Assembly: GCA_013388755.1 (NCBI GenBank)
Contig: JACAEQ010000097.1
Span: forward strand, 24,997-88,996
Length of the DNA stretch: 64,000 nucleotides
DNA from: Chloroflexota bacterium
GTDB lineage: Bacteria; Chloroflexota; Chloroflexia; Chloroflexales; Roseiflexaceae
Reading direction: 5' to 3'
The position numbers were made by a program, and so were the translations under genes. The notes under the pieces are model-generated. The model was not told the DNA's origin. It did no database searches and saw nothing but the letters and a program-made list of their open reading frames with translations. This document shows positions 1 through 9,596 of this stretch, piece by piece; positions within the stretch are counted from its first letter, which is position 1, and every line of letters starts with the position of its first letter.

Positions 1-3000
1 GCGATCTGGCGATCGACAGCCCGAGACCGGTACCGCCCGCCTCATCGCGGAGCGGGTTATCGGCGCGATAGAAGCGACGGAAGAGATTCTGCTGTTGTTC
101 AGGGGTAATGCCGACCCCATTGTCAATCACGTCAACCTGCAACAGGCCGGCAGGGTTCAGCACGGCACGCAGTGTGATTTCGCCTTCGGGATAGGTATAC
201 TTGACGGCATTCGACGCCAGGTTCAGCACGACCTGGGTGAGGCGGCGCGGATCGGCAATGATTGGCGGCACCGCATCGTCAATCTGCACGCTTACCGCCA
301 GACGCTTGCGTTCGATCTCGGCCCGCAGCGTCTGCAACACATCGTGGAACACGTTGCCGATTGTGACTTCCTCGACGCTGAGCTGGATCTTGTCGCTGTC
401 GATCCTCCCGATTTCGAGGATGTCGTTAATCAGGTCCATCAACCGGTTGGCGTTGTTTTTGACCACGCTCAGGAACGAGAGTTGTCCTTCGCTAAGCTGG
501 CCGCCGGCACCGAGCAGCAGCAGATCCACATACCCTTTGATCGAAGTCAGTGGTGTACGCAACTCGTGCGACACGCTGGAGATGAAGTCGCGTTTGGCGC
601 GATCAGCTTCAACCTCGCGGGTAATGTCGCGCAACACGAGGACGCTGCCAAACACCGCGCCGCGCGGGCCAAGCCAGGGTGCAAAGTTCAGCACAATCGA
701 CTGGGCCGGCGCCGGCAGTTCGAGCATGCGATTGTGGTTCTTCCGTTCATCAGCCAGGACGCGGAGGCCCTGTTGCAGGCCGTCATAGATCTGTGTCGCA
801 CGATCTGGCACCACGCCGGGGTCGCGATACTCGGCGATGCGCGCCAGCGACTGGCCGGCGACATATGACGCCGGAATGCCGAGGATCTGCTCGGCAGCCG
901 CGTTGTACAGCACCACGCGCTGCTGCTCATCAACGACGATGACACCCTCACCCAGGCTTTGCAGAATGGCCTGGTTCTTGCTGTTCTCCTCGCGTTGCTG
1001 GGCCCACAGCTCGCCGCGTTCCATCGCGATCTCATTAATGACGGTGTACAGCGTGGCATTGTGGATAACAATCGCCACTTCGTTGGCAATGGTCGCAAGC
1101 AGTTGCACCTGGTCCTGGCTGAAGAAGTTGATTCGTGGGCTGGAAAGAATAAGTACGCCGAGCGGGCCGTCCTGGGTCATAAGCGGCGCGGCAATCACCG
1201 AGCGCACCTCCTCGGCGCGTCCCTCTTCGCGTAACCAGCGATCATCGCCACGCACATCGGCAATGCAGACGGCCTCCTGGTGACGCATGACCCAGCCGGA
1301 GAGCCCCGATCCCTTCTCGAAGCTGATAGGGAAACTCTTCGTCTCAACCGAGCCATCGCTATTGAGTACGGCACGGCAGGTGAGGCGGTTCGCCTGCGGA
1401 TCGTGCAGCATGATCGACCCCCGTCGCGCGCCAATCGCGGCGGATGCAAGTTCCAGCGCGCGATTCAAGGTCGTCTGCAGGTCGAGGCTGGCCGTCAGTT
1501 CCAGCGTGATGGTATGCACTGCCTGCAGGCGATCCTTCTCGGCTGCGAGTTGCGCATTGGCGTCCTGCAACGCTGCGGTCCGGTCGTCAACCAGTTTCTC
1601 CAGTTCAGCGGTGAAGCGCCGTACCTCGGCAAACAGGCGCGCATTACGAATCGCCTGTGCGGCCTGGCTGGCGAGCGCGAAGGCCAGTTGTGCATCTTCA
1701 TCGTCATATGCGCCCACCGTCGCGCTATCAACGTTGAGCACGCCGATGACATCATCGCCGAGCAATAGCGGTGCTCCGATCCAGCCGCGAATATGCTCAG
1801 TGCCCTCATCAACGCTCGACGGCGGCGCCTCGCGCGCATCGATGAGCACCAGCGGGCGCCGGCTGTGCACAACGCGGGCCAGCGACGCATCAGCATCTAT
1901 CGGCAGCGCCAGTTGTTCGACGCGTGACTGGAGCACTTCGTCAAAGCCGCGCGCCGCCGCGACGCGCAGGATGTCGCCCTCGCGCAGCATCAGCGAGGCT
2001 GTATCGTAGGGCACCACGCGCGCAAGCTGATCAAGGATCAGTGAGAAAATCTCATCGAGCGCCAGGACGCCGGTCAACGTCTTCGCCACCTCACGCAACG
2101 TATCCGCCGCGCGGCGGCGCGCCTGTTCGCTCTGGAACAGACGAACATTGCTGAGTGCGATGGCTGCCTGATTGGCCATGGTCATCAGGAAGCGTAATGC
2201 ATCCTCATCGAACTTGCCAGCCTCGTAACTCTGAACATTCAGGACGCCGAACACATCGTCGCCCTGAATAATCGGCACTCCCAGCCATGAGCAGATCGGT
2301 GGCTCGCCTGGTTCATAACTGGTTGTTGAGATAGCATCAACTTCCTGCTGGGACCGCAGCAACAATGGCCGGCGCTGAACAACCACGGTTGGAGTGAGGC
2401 CGGTCGCCTCATCGACGATAATGACCTCGGCCTCTTCCTCCGCCGATCGGTGGCCGTCCACATACACCAGCGGATAGCTCAGGCGGCGCGTTTCCGCATC
2501 GTACAACGCGATAAACGACTGCGACGTATCGAGCACTTCGCTCATGCCGCGGTGCAACGCTACCAGAATCTCGTCGGTGCTGAGCGAAACATTGATTGCC
2601 TGGCTGATATGGTTCAGCGCCGTCAGTTCAGCGATGCGCTGTTCTCGTTCAGCGAACAGGCGCGCGTTCTCAAGCGCAATTGCCGCCTGGTAGGCCATGC
2701 CGGCCAGCAAGGTAACCTCATCGGGGCTGAACGCGCGCTCCTGCACCGTCATCACACTCAACACGCCAATCGTCTGTTCGCGGTAGACGACCGGTACACC
2801 CATAAAGGATGTATACTGATTATCGCGGTTGAACTGCGGGTAGAGCGAACTGCCCTCATCCTCGACATTCGTCACCACCAGCGGGCGCCCGTCGGCTGCG
2901 ACGCGACCGGTGAGGCCGCGACCTACCGGAACGCGCAGGGTGCGCGCAACATCGGGCGGAATACCTTGCATCGCGGCGGGAGTGAGGAAACCATCATCGG

Positions 3001-6000
3001 CTATCTTCCAGAGGGCCACCGTATTCACCTGGAGTTGTTCCGCGACGACGGCCATCAGCGTATGCAACACATCCGCCGGCTTGAGTGATGAACTCAGCAC
3101 CTGCGCCGCGCGCAGTAGCGTTGACAGCTCGCCGACCTTGCGCTGCAATGCCGCCGCGCTTTCACGCGCCTCGGTCAACAGGCGAATATTCGACAGCGCG
3201 ACCGCAAGCTGGTTCGTGACCGTTGACAGCCACTGGACGTCGCGTGCGCTGAAGGCGCGCGGCTCGAAGCTCTGCACCGAGAGAACGCCGATGGCCTGGT
3301 TCTGGCTCATCAACGGAAGGCCGACCCACGAACGAATCGGCTCGCCAAGCTTGATCGGTGGGACAGGCAGGTATTGCTCTTCTTCCTGGTAGTCGCTAAT
3401 GTGCAGTATCTCGCCATGCTCGATCACCCAGCCAGCCAGACCACCGCGTGGCATAGTCATGTGTTGCAGGTGCTCCAGGGTCACGCCTTCGCGCTTGAAC
3501 ATCTCGAAGCGGATCTCATCGCGGGCGGGATGGTACGATGCCACAAAACAGAATGATGGCACCCCCATGCGTTCGACGATCTCATCATAGATCCGATCGA
3601 GCAGGCTACCGAGGTCGAGTGAAGTCGCCATTGCCGTGCTGGCGCGGTAGAGCGACGTCATCTGTTCGGCCTGCGAGCGCGCCTCGCGCAGCAGGCTGGC
3701 GTTTTCAATGGCAATCGCTGCCTGGTCGGCAAAGATCTCGAGCGTTTCAACCGAGCGCAGGGTCGGCCGCTGGCGATCATACGGCTCATCCGCCACCATA
3801 ATACCCACCAGGCGCGCGCGGGTGCTGTAGAGTGGAACGATCAGCGTGTCATCGGCCTGCCACTCGTGTGGTGCGCGTTCGCCCTCGCTCTCCACAGTCG
3901 AAAGCAGGCGGAGGTCAATCTCACTGGAGAGTTCGCGCAGCGAAGCGCCAGGCACGAAAAAACTACGACCGATGCGGAAGCGACGATCGAGGAGCTGGTC
4001 AATCAGTGCCATGGGCAATGTGCCGCTCCGCAACCGTTCGATCTCGACCAGGGGCAGGCCGGCGGCAGCGACCAGTGTTGCCGTGGCGCCATCGTCGGCA
4101 TTGAGCAGATAGAACACCACCGAGCGGAAGCGCGCCGTTTCGACGGCACTGAACGCAATCTGCTCCAGCACATCATCAAGTGAGCGATCGGCGCGCATCT
4201 CCTGGCCGATGCGCAAGACCTCGTTCAGTGTGTTGGCGCGTTGCGCCAGGAGATCTCGCTGGCGGCGCTGTTCATAATAGCGTTCTTCGTTGCCAATGGC
4301 GAGCGCGATCTGGTCTGCCACAGCGCGAATGAAGTCGAGCGCGTCACGATCGAAGGCGCGTGCCTGGGCGCTATGAAGGTTGACGACGCCGATCACTTGC
4401 GCTTCGTAATAGATTGGCGCCGCCACGGTTGCTGCAGGGAGTGACCCGACTGCGGCAGGGCGATCATCACCCGAGAGTTCGTCGGCAACCAGCGGCTCGC
4501 CGCGCGTCGCCACCTGTTCGGCAATCGTCTGTCCTGCAGTGATCTCCGTATTGAGCAATCGCTCATACTCTTCGGCGCTATACCCTTCGGCGGCAACCAG
4601 GCGAATCGGGCCATTGTGATCAACGGCGCGTAGCGCGATATGGAACTGCGGCGACGGCGTAACGCCAAGCGCTTCCGATTGTTCCATCTCAAACGCTTCG
4701 CGCCGGGCTTCATAGCCGCGCAGCGCAACGTACCCGGCAGTGGCGCGCGTGGCACGTAAGGACTCCTTGAGGGCAAAGCCGAGAATATTGTGCAGGTACA
4801 GGGTTGCGGTCAATTCGCGGCTGATACGCTGCAAGGATCGGAGCTGGAGCAGGCGCGTCTGGAGGTGTTCATCAGCCTGCACATAGCGCTGCGTACCGAC
4901 GATCGCCTGTGCCGCGTGCGTGGCAAGGATCGTGATCAACTGCTCGTCATGCTCGTTGAAGCGGCCAGCCTGGGCATCGAACAGTTCGATAACGCCGAGC
5001 AACTGTTCGGCGACCTGCAATGGCGCGGCCAGGTAAGAACTGATGGGCTCGCCATCAACGAGTGAGGCAATCGTCGGGCGTACGGGCGCATGGCGCAGGT
5101 CGGCAAGCCGGAGCGAACTGCGGTGGCGCGCCACCCATGCGCCGAGGCCGGGGCTACTGCTGAACGGCGTAGAGCTGGCGCAATCGAGCGTTATGCCAGT
5201 CGAATATGCCGGCTGGAGTGAGAGGGTCTCTGGATCGATCAGGCTCAATGCGACCGCGGCACATGGCGCGAGCCGACACGCCCCTTCGACAATCGCCTGT
5301 GCCAGCTGGCCTGCCGGAAGACCGGCCGCGAGCTGTGCGCTGATCGCGCGCAGGGTATCGATCGCGCCGGCATGCCGTTGTTCTGCCAGCGCCAGCCGTG
5401 CATTCACCACGGCAGTGCTGACCTGCGCTGCGAGTGTCTGTGCCAGATTGATCTCGGCGCGACTGAAATGATGCGCACGATGTATCACCCCGGCGCCCAG
5501 CAATCCAATCGTGCGATCGCCGATGCGGAGCGGCGCGAACAGGGCGCTCGTCCAGCGAAAGAGTCGCAGCGTGCCACCGGCATCACGCTCGAACACACGC
5601 GGTTGATCGGAGGCGAGGGCCTGGGCGATCAGGGGCGCCTGTACCAGAGCAATGCGCGCCGGCAAGACACATCCAGCCTCGCCACCGTAGGTGCCGGCCT
5701 CGAGTAGCATATTGGGGTCGGCAGGATCGCGCAGGAAAATGCCGCAGCAATCGACATTGAGGGCCAGTGCGCTGTTTTCCGCCAGGCGGGCCAGTGCCCG
5801 ATCGAGTGGTGTGGCCGTTGCGAGCGCATCGGCGTTCTCATACAGCACAAACAGCTCGCGGGCACGTAACTGCTGCGCTGTCTCGCGGCGTTGCAGCGCT
5901 ATCAGCAGTTCAATCTGGTTTCGCAGCGTCGTAAGGAATCCCGGCACAAGTTGTTCATGCTCGGCTGCCGGCACACCCAGCAACAGCATTCCTGCCGGCT

Positions 6001-6289
6001 CATCGAGGTGGTAGAACGGAAGTTCGATCGTCTGTTCAGGGACGGAGACGGCGCGTGCCGCAAGGCGCTGCTGCCGCTCCGGTGGAATCCCCCAACCAGC
6101 GCTTGCGGATACATCGGCGGAATGCACGGCAACCACGCCCCAGGGGCAGGGCAAGTGCTCGCGCGCCAGTTCCGCAATCCGGCGCACCAGATCCTGCATG
6201 GTGCCGCCGCCGGATCGACCGTATTCCGCCAGTCCTGTCAGGAACTCCCACGCTCGGACCTGCGGCGACGTAACAGTTGTCGTGTCCAT
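1..6289 (-). CDS. Multi-GAF/PAS sensor histidine kinase (3' end cut by window edge)
   Basis: Sensor histidine kinase that should autophosphorylate and pass phosphate to a response regulator. About 2,096 residues are visible, starting at ATG 6289. Reading in order, I count about ten tandem GAF-like domains over residues ~20-1720. Each ends in a signalling helix of the form NQAAIALxNxRLF. They are followed by a PAS domain (~1755-1870), the HisKA H-box SVSHELRTPLTSIKG with the phospho-acceptor His near residue 1908, and a HATPase domain whose N box, G1 box (VIDNGVGI) and G2 box (GTGLGLSIA) are visible before the sequence runs off the window. There is no transmembrane segment or signal peptide, so the protein is probably cytoplasmic. 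The response regulator gene ends 70 bases upstream and is the probable partner. GAF ligands cannot be assigned; no obvious bilin-attachment cysteine context was identified. Confidence 0.93.
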   Translation of the reverse strand, partial: MDTTTVTSPQVRAWEFLTGLAEYGRSGGGTMQDLVRRIAELAREHLPCPWGVVAVHSADVSASAGWGIPPERQQRLAARAVSVPEQTIELPFYHLDEPAGMLLLGVPAAEHEQLVPGFLTTLRNQIELLIALQRRETAQQLRARELFVLYENADALATATPLDRALARLAENSALALNVDCCGIFLRDPADPNMLLEAGTYGGEAGCVLPARIALVQAPLIAQALASDQPRVFERDAGGTLRLFRWTSALFAPLRIGDRTIGLLGAGVIHRAHHFSRAEINLAQTLAAQVSTAVVNARLALAEQRHAGAIDTLRAISAQLAAGLPAGQLAQAIVEGACRLAPCAAVALSLIDPETLSLQPAYSTGITLDCASSTPFSSSPGLGAWVARHRSSLRLADLRHAPVRPTIASLVDGEPISSYLAAPLQVAEQLLGVIELFDAQAGRFNEHDEQLITILATHAAQAIVGTQRYVQADEHLQTRLLQLRSLQRISRELTATLYLHNILGFALKESLRATRATAGYVALRGYEARREAFEMEQSEALGVTPSPQFHIALRAVDHNGPIRLVAAEGYSAEEYERLLNTEITAGQTIAEQVATRGEPLVADELSGDDRPAAVGSLPAATVAAPIYYEAQVIGVVNLHSAQARAFDRDALDFIRAVADQIALAIGNEERYYEQRRQRDLLAQRANTLNEVLRIGQEMRADRSLDDVLEQIAFSAVETARFRSVVFYLLNADDGATATLVAAAGLPLVEIERLRSGTLPMALIDQLLDRRFRIGRSFFVPGASLRELSSEIDLRLLSTVESEGERAPHEWQADDTLIVPLYSTRARLVGIMVADEPYDRQRPTLRSVETLEIFADQAAIAIENASLLREARSQAEQMTSLYRASTAMATSLDLGSLLDRIYDEIVERMGVPSFCFVASYHPARDEIRFEMFKREGVTLEHLQHMTMPRGGLAGWVIEHGEILHISDYQEEEQYLPVPPIKLGEPIRSWVGLPLMSQNQAIGVLSVQSFEPRAFSARDVQWLSTVTNQLAVALSNIRLLTEARESAAALQRKVGELSTLLRAAQVLSSSLKPADVLHTLMAVVAEQLQVNTVALWKIADDGFLTPAAMQGIPPDVARTLRVPVGRGLTGRVAADGRPLVVTNVEDEGSSLYPQFNRDNQYTSFMGVPVVYREQTIGVLSVMTVQERAFSPDEVTLLAGMAYQAAIALENARLFAEREQRIAELTALNHISQAINVSLSTDEILVALHRGMSEVLDTSQSFIALYDAETRRLSYPLVYVDGHRSAEEEAEVIIVDEATGLTPTVVVQRRPLLLRSQQEVDAISTTSYEPGEPPICSWLGVPIIQGDDVFGVLNVQSYEAGKFDEDALRFLMTMANQAAIALSNVRLFQSEQARRRAADTLREVAKTLTGVLALDEIFSLILDQLARVVPYDTASLMLREGDILRVAAARGFDEVLQSRVEQLALPIDADASLARVVHSRRPLVLIDAREAPPSSVDEGTEHIRGWIGAPLLLGDDVIGVLNVDSATVGAYDDEDAQLAFALASQAAQAIRNARLFAEVRRFTAELEKLVDDRTAALQDANAQLAAEKDRLQAVHTITLELTASLDLQTTLNRALELASAAIGARRGSIMLHDPQANRLTCRAVLNSDGSVETKSFPISFEKGSGLSGWVMRHQEAVCIADVRGDDRWLREEGRAEEVRSVIAAPLMTQDGPLGVLILSSPRINFFSQDQVQLLATIANEVAIVIHNATLYTVINEIAMERGELWAQQREENSKNQAILQSLGEGVIVVDEQQRVVLYNAAAEQILGIPASYVAGQSLARIAEYRDPGVVPDRATQIYDGLQQGLRVLADERKNHNRMLELPAPAQSIVLNFAPWLGPRGAVFGSVLVLRDITREVEADRAKRDFISSVSHELRTPLTSIKGYVDLLLLGAGGQLSEGQLSFLSVVKNNANRLMDLINDILEIGRIDSDKIQLSVEEVTIGNVFHDVLQTLRAEIERKRLAVSVQIDDAVPPIIADPRRLTQVVLNLASNAVKYTYPEGEITLRAVLNPAGLLQVDVIDNGVGITPEQQQNLFRRFYRADNPLRDEAGGTGLGLSIARS

Positions 6290-6359
6290 AGCCGGGGGCC
6301 TATCGAAACACCGCCGTCACCACCCCGTGAGAATTGAGGCGCCGGCCAGTGATCTCCGG

Positions 6360-7304
6360 TTACACTCTGCCGATACTCATATGACTCTTGCGCCCCTGTT
6401 CACGTGCTTCGGCGAGCGCGCGCTGGCGCACCTCTTCGGCGCTCTCGCTGAGTTCGCGAATATCGTAAAATGGGCCATCCTCGCTGGTCAGCACGCCGAT
6501 CGAGAGCGACATCAACGGTATCTGGCGCGGATTGCCTTCGTCGTCCTGAATGGTGATATGACCATTGCGGCGATCTTTGTAGTTGTAATGCAGGCCTATC
6601 TCCGCATCAAAGCGCTCGCACAGCTTCTGGCAGATCGCCTGCAACGCCTCGGGCGACGAGGTGATGACAAATGCCGGCCCGACAATCATCTGGCCGGCAA
6701 AATCCTCCGGACGCCCAAGTTCATTAATGATCTCGCTCATCAGCAGCGCCGTAAACTTCAATACTTCCTCACCCACCACTGCGCCATACGACTGTGTGAA
6801 CGTCTCAAAGCCATTGATCTGCACCAGCGCCAGCGCCCAGCCACTTGTCGAGAGGAGGGTGCGATACTGCTCGTTAATCAATTCGGCAGTAGGCAGGTTC
6901 GTGACCGGGTGGGTCAGGTTCTTTTGCCGCGCGCGGTCAAGGGCGCCTTTGACGATCGTATGCACCTCTTCGATATCAAATGGTTTGACGATATAGTATT
7001 CGGCCTGCACCTCGCCAAGGCCTTTCAGGCGATCCTGCTTCTCGCCGCGCGCGGTCAGGAAGATCACCGGGATGTGCCGCGTCCGGGCGCTCTGGCGCAG
7101 CGCCTTACCGATCTCATACCCCTCCATATCCGGGAGATTGACATCGAGCAGCGCCAGGTTGGGTGGCGTCTTGCGGCAGATTTCGAGCGCCGCCTGGCCG
7201 CGCATGGCCGTGATCACCTCATACCCCTGCGACGTAAAATAGATCTTCAGCAGGCTGGAAATGTCGGGGGCATCTTCGACGACCAGGATTTTCTCTTTGC
7301 TCAC
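6360..7304 (-). CDS. Response regulator: REC domain plus degenerate GGDEF domain
   Basis: Two-domain response regulator of 314 residues. The N-terminal receiver has the acidic pair in VVEDAPD, phospho-acceptor Asp54 (LLDVNLPD), Thr in FLTA and Lys107 in YIVKPFD. The C-terminal half begins with a diguanylate-cyclase-like LTHPVTNLP motif, but where the GGDEF signature should be it reads PEDFAGQMIVGPAFV, so cyclase activity is unlikely. It may instead bind nucleotide or act through protein contact. The GTG start at 7304 follows AGGAGG at 7311-7316. That Shine-Dalgarno overlaps the stop codon of the upstream beta-helix gene, implying translational coupling. The gene lies between the beta-helix gene and the multi-GAF kinase in one operon. 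Confidence 0.9.
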   Translation of the reverse strand: MSKEKILVVEDAPDISSLLKIYFTSQGYEVITAMRGQAALEICRKTPPNLALLDVNLPDMEGYEIGKALRQSARTRHIPVIFLTARGEKQDRLKGLGEVQAEYYIVKPFDIEEVHTIVKGALDRARQKNLTHPVTNLPTAELINEQYRTLLSTSGWALALVQINGFETFTQSYGAVVGEEVLKFTALLMSEIINELGRPEDFAGQMIVGPAFVITSSPEALQAICQKLCERFDAEIGLHYNYKDRRNGHITIQDDEGNPRQIPLMSLSIGVLTSEDGPFYDIRELSESAEEVRQRALAEAREQGRKSHMSIGRV

Positions 7305-7315
7305 GGAACGGCCTC

Positions 7316-8716
7316 CTAGCGTCGTGCAGGCACGGACGAAGAAAGTGACAGCGGTACAAACAACGGCCCCTGCGGTTCATCATTGTCGTCGGGCGCGTCG
7401 GGATCGTAGCGGCGCGGCCACTTGTAGATCGTGCGGCGCGGCTCGCCGTATGCATCGGCATCGTCAGTATCGTCGCCGGGAACATGCGTCACATTATGGC
7501 CGATCGCGCTGTCGGGAGCATCATACAACAGTACGGTGTTCGAGTCGATCATTCGCGCCGGATAGATCACAAAGCCACTACCGATCTTCACATTGTGACC
7601 AACCGCCGATCCGAGCACCGGCAGCCCGACATCAACCAGTTCAGGCTTGTCGGCACCTTTCCAGCGATGGAAGGTGCGGATGGGCCGGTTCAGCAGGTGA
7701 AAATCGGTGAAAATGTTCCCTGCGCCGATGAAGGTATTCCGCCCGACGACGCACATCTGCAGGCAACTGAGCTGGGCGACCATCGAATTGTCCATCAATG
7801 TCGACATGAACAACCCGGCGTTGAATGGCAGATAGCACCGATCGCTCACCACGCTCAACATCACCTGCGATCCTTGCATAATGTTGACATTATCGCCGAT
7901 CAGGCTGTTGGTAATCACCGCGCCAGCGCCGATATAGACATTGTTGCCGATTACCGTGGGGCCATGGATCGTCGCCGTCGGGTCGATCGAACAATTCTTC
8001 CCGATTTTGACCAGACGCGAACAGGCAAGGAAATGGTTCCGCCAGGGCGGTGCGAATGGATTCAGGCGTTCGGCGATGGTTGTGAGCGAAACGGCGATTT
8101 TCTCCTTCCAGCTCTCCTCGACCAGTTGCTCGTGTATGCGCCCCCACGAGAACACACCAAATGGCGAGTTGGCGAGGAAGAGATGCACCCAGTTTTCGAT
8201 TGACAGAAAGGCGCGTATGGGAACCTGAAACACCAGGTCGCCGTGACGCGCCATATAACTCGGGATATGATAATACCCCATTTCCCGCGGCAATGTATCA
8301 ATGATCAGCGGCTCCGGTTCGGCATCAGGCCCGTGCGGATAGTAGAACATGTCGGCGACGTACACGCCGTGACGTTCATCGAGCCGGATGCCTTCCTGTA
8401 AATGGAGCGCATGCGTGGTGATCGACGCATCATTGCGCGCAAACGCGATCTGGCAGGCGCGTCCAGTCGCGCGTGCCTGCCGGATGAAGGCATCGATCAG
8501 GAACTCGTTGAAGAAGAGATTGTCGCGATGCACCAGCAGTTCATCGCGCTCTTGCGGAATCTCATCAACTGAGTCCACTTCCAGGGCACCACGGCAGTAT
8601 GGCGCGAGCAGGTCGCGCTGGAGCAACCAGAGCGGCTTATTCAGCAGACGTAGGTCGCGTGCCGGCTCGCCAAACGGGGGGATGAGCGTACGCTCACGGA
8701 TGATAATGCGTTTCAT
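7316..8716 (-). CDS. Left-handed beta-helix acyltransferase/nucleotidyltransferase-like protein
   Basis: Protein of 466 residues with a C-terminal left-handed beta-helix formed by hexapeptide repeats (for example IHGPTVIGNNVYIGAGAVI and later copies from ~residue 235 to 420). This is the GlmU/LpxA-type fold used by sugar N-acyltransferases and sugar-nucleotide enzymes. The N-terminal half begins MKRIIIRERTLIPPFGEPAR and is not a clear nucleotidyltransferase; no GXGTRM-type pyrophosphorylase loop is seen. The C-terminus is Pro/Asp-rich and probably disordered. ATG 8716 is preferred over the longer reading from 8734 because GGGGAG sits about 8 bases upstream. It is the first gene of the operon with the response regulator and kinase. 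Substrate unknown. Confidence 0.8.
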   Translation of the reverse strand: MKRIIIRERTLIPPFGEPARDLRLLNKPLWLLQRDLLAPYCRGALEVDSVDEIPQERDELLVHRDNLFFNEFLIDAFIRQARATGRACQIAFARNDASITTHALHLQEGIRLDERHGVYVADMFYYPHGPDAEPEPLIIDTLPREMGYYHIPSYMARHGDLVFQVPIRAFLSIENWVHLFLANSPFGVFSWGRIHEQLVEESWKEKIAVSLTTIAERLNPFAPPWRNHFLACSRLVKIGKNCSIDPTATIHGPTVIGNNVYIGAGAVITNSLIGDNVNIMQGSQVMLSVVSDRCYLPFNAGLFMSTLMDNSMVAQLSCLQMCVVGRNTFIGAGNIFTDFHLLNRPIRTFHRWKGADKPELVDVGLPVLGSAVGHNVKIGSGFVIYPARMIDSNTVLLYDAPDSAIGHNVTHVPGDDTDDADAYGEPRRTIYKWPRRYDPDAPDDNDEPQGPLFVPLSLSSSVPARR

Positions 8717-8859
8717 AGAGGCGACTCCCCGCAACGATGGCCGGAGGCGAAGGGGTGAAAAAACCTCCTTCGGGGCTCTGCCCCTGTACTATACAGAATA
8801 GGGAACACCCGCTCAAGGGCATGAGATTACAGTCGAATTACGCGCCACAACCCCATCCA

Positions 8860-8881
8860 GGAGCGCCGAGGAGGGCGCTCC
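8860..8881. repeat. Intergenic hairpin
   Basis: GGAGCGCC and GGCGCTCC form an 8-bp perfect inverted repeat with a 6-base loop, in the 232-base space between the V4R gene and the beta-helix gene. It has no T-run. Similar short GC hairpins occur at 11266-11282 and 23657-23675, so it may be a dispersed element rather than a terminator. Confidence 0.4.
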
Positions 8882-8948
8882 GCACACGGAGGGAAGCGAG
8901 TTCATGGCGTATGTGCAATCTGCCGGGGGCAGCGCGAGACGGGCCGAT

Positions 8949-9596
8949 CTAATCGACCGGGTCTTTGTTGATGGCGAAGATGCAGCGCTCGCAGCCCATG
9001 CCCTGGCAGTCGGTCTGTTCGATATGGAACGAATGACCGCCGGTAACCCAGGTCAGCGCCTCTTCGAGAATCCCTTGCGCCAGGTGACCAACGGGATGCG
9101 TTGATGTACGACCCCAGCAGATCGGGCACTTGTCGATAATATAGACGAACTGGCCCTTACGCTCCTCGACATGCGACGGTTGATCGCTAAAGCGGTCGAA
9201 CGTCTGCGCCGTTGCATTCAGGACAATCTTCATCTTCATCGTCATCGGCATGAGTTTCAACGCGAGGTCGGCCATGCCGAGGAGCGGGCCGAATTCTTTC
9301 AGGCCCAGATTAAATGCATAGCGCCCGGCGCGCAACTCCATGCCACGCGCGCCACGCGGGCCGTACATCGTTTCGGTCGCCTTGGAGATTGCCGACAGAT
9401 CTGCAAACGGAAATTCGCGTTTGAGATTGTTCGGTGGATAGTTATTGACCAGATGCCGGGTACCGGCCAGGTTCAACAGCGCATTGACGCCGTTGCGCCC
9501 CATGACGTCCTCGAGGCTGATCAGGTAGAGACGACCGATGAGATTCGGATAATATCGCACCTCAAGTTCGCTTGCGCTGCCACGCTCGTCTGGCAT
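8949..9596 (-). CDS. V4R (4-vinyl reductase-like) domain protein
   Basis: Protein of 215 residues with a C-terminal V4R domain, the small-molecule-binding domain also found in BchJ (once thought to be a divinyl-protochlorophyllide reductase, now regarded as an accessory or binding protein). The C-terminal half shows the typical cysteine-bearing core: DKCPICWG, then HLAQGILEEALTWVTGG and TDCQGMGCERCIF. The N-terminal ~100 residues (YYPNLIGRLYLISLEDVMG, AGRYAFNLGLKEFGP) match the companion region of bacterial V4R proteins. The start at 9596 is set by AAGGAG about 9 bases upstream; a longer open reading upstream has no such support. Whether it serves bacteriochlorophyll metabolism or senses a ligand cannot be told. 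Confidence 0.82.
   Translation of the reverse strand: MPDERGSASELEVRYYPNLIGRLYLISLEDVMGRNGVNALLNLAGTRHLVNNYPPNNLKREFPFADLSAISKATETMYGPRGARGMELRAGRYAFNLGLKEFGPLLGMADLALKLMPMTMKMKIVLNATAQTFDRFSDQPSHVEERKGQFVYIIDKCPICWGRTSTHPVGHLAQGILEEALTWVTGGHSFHIEQTDCQGMGCERCIFAINKDPVD

Noticed and set aside
95..6337. Many open plus-strand frames across 95-6337
   Set aside because: They are shadows of the long minus-strand multi-GAF kinase, which reads continuously with clear domain motifs.
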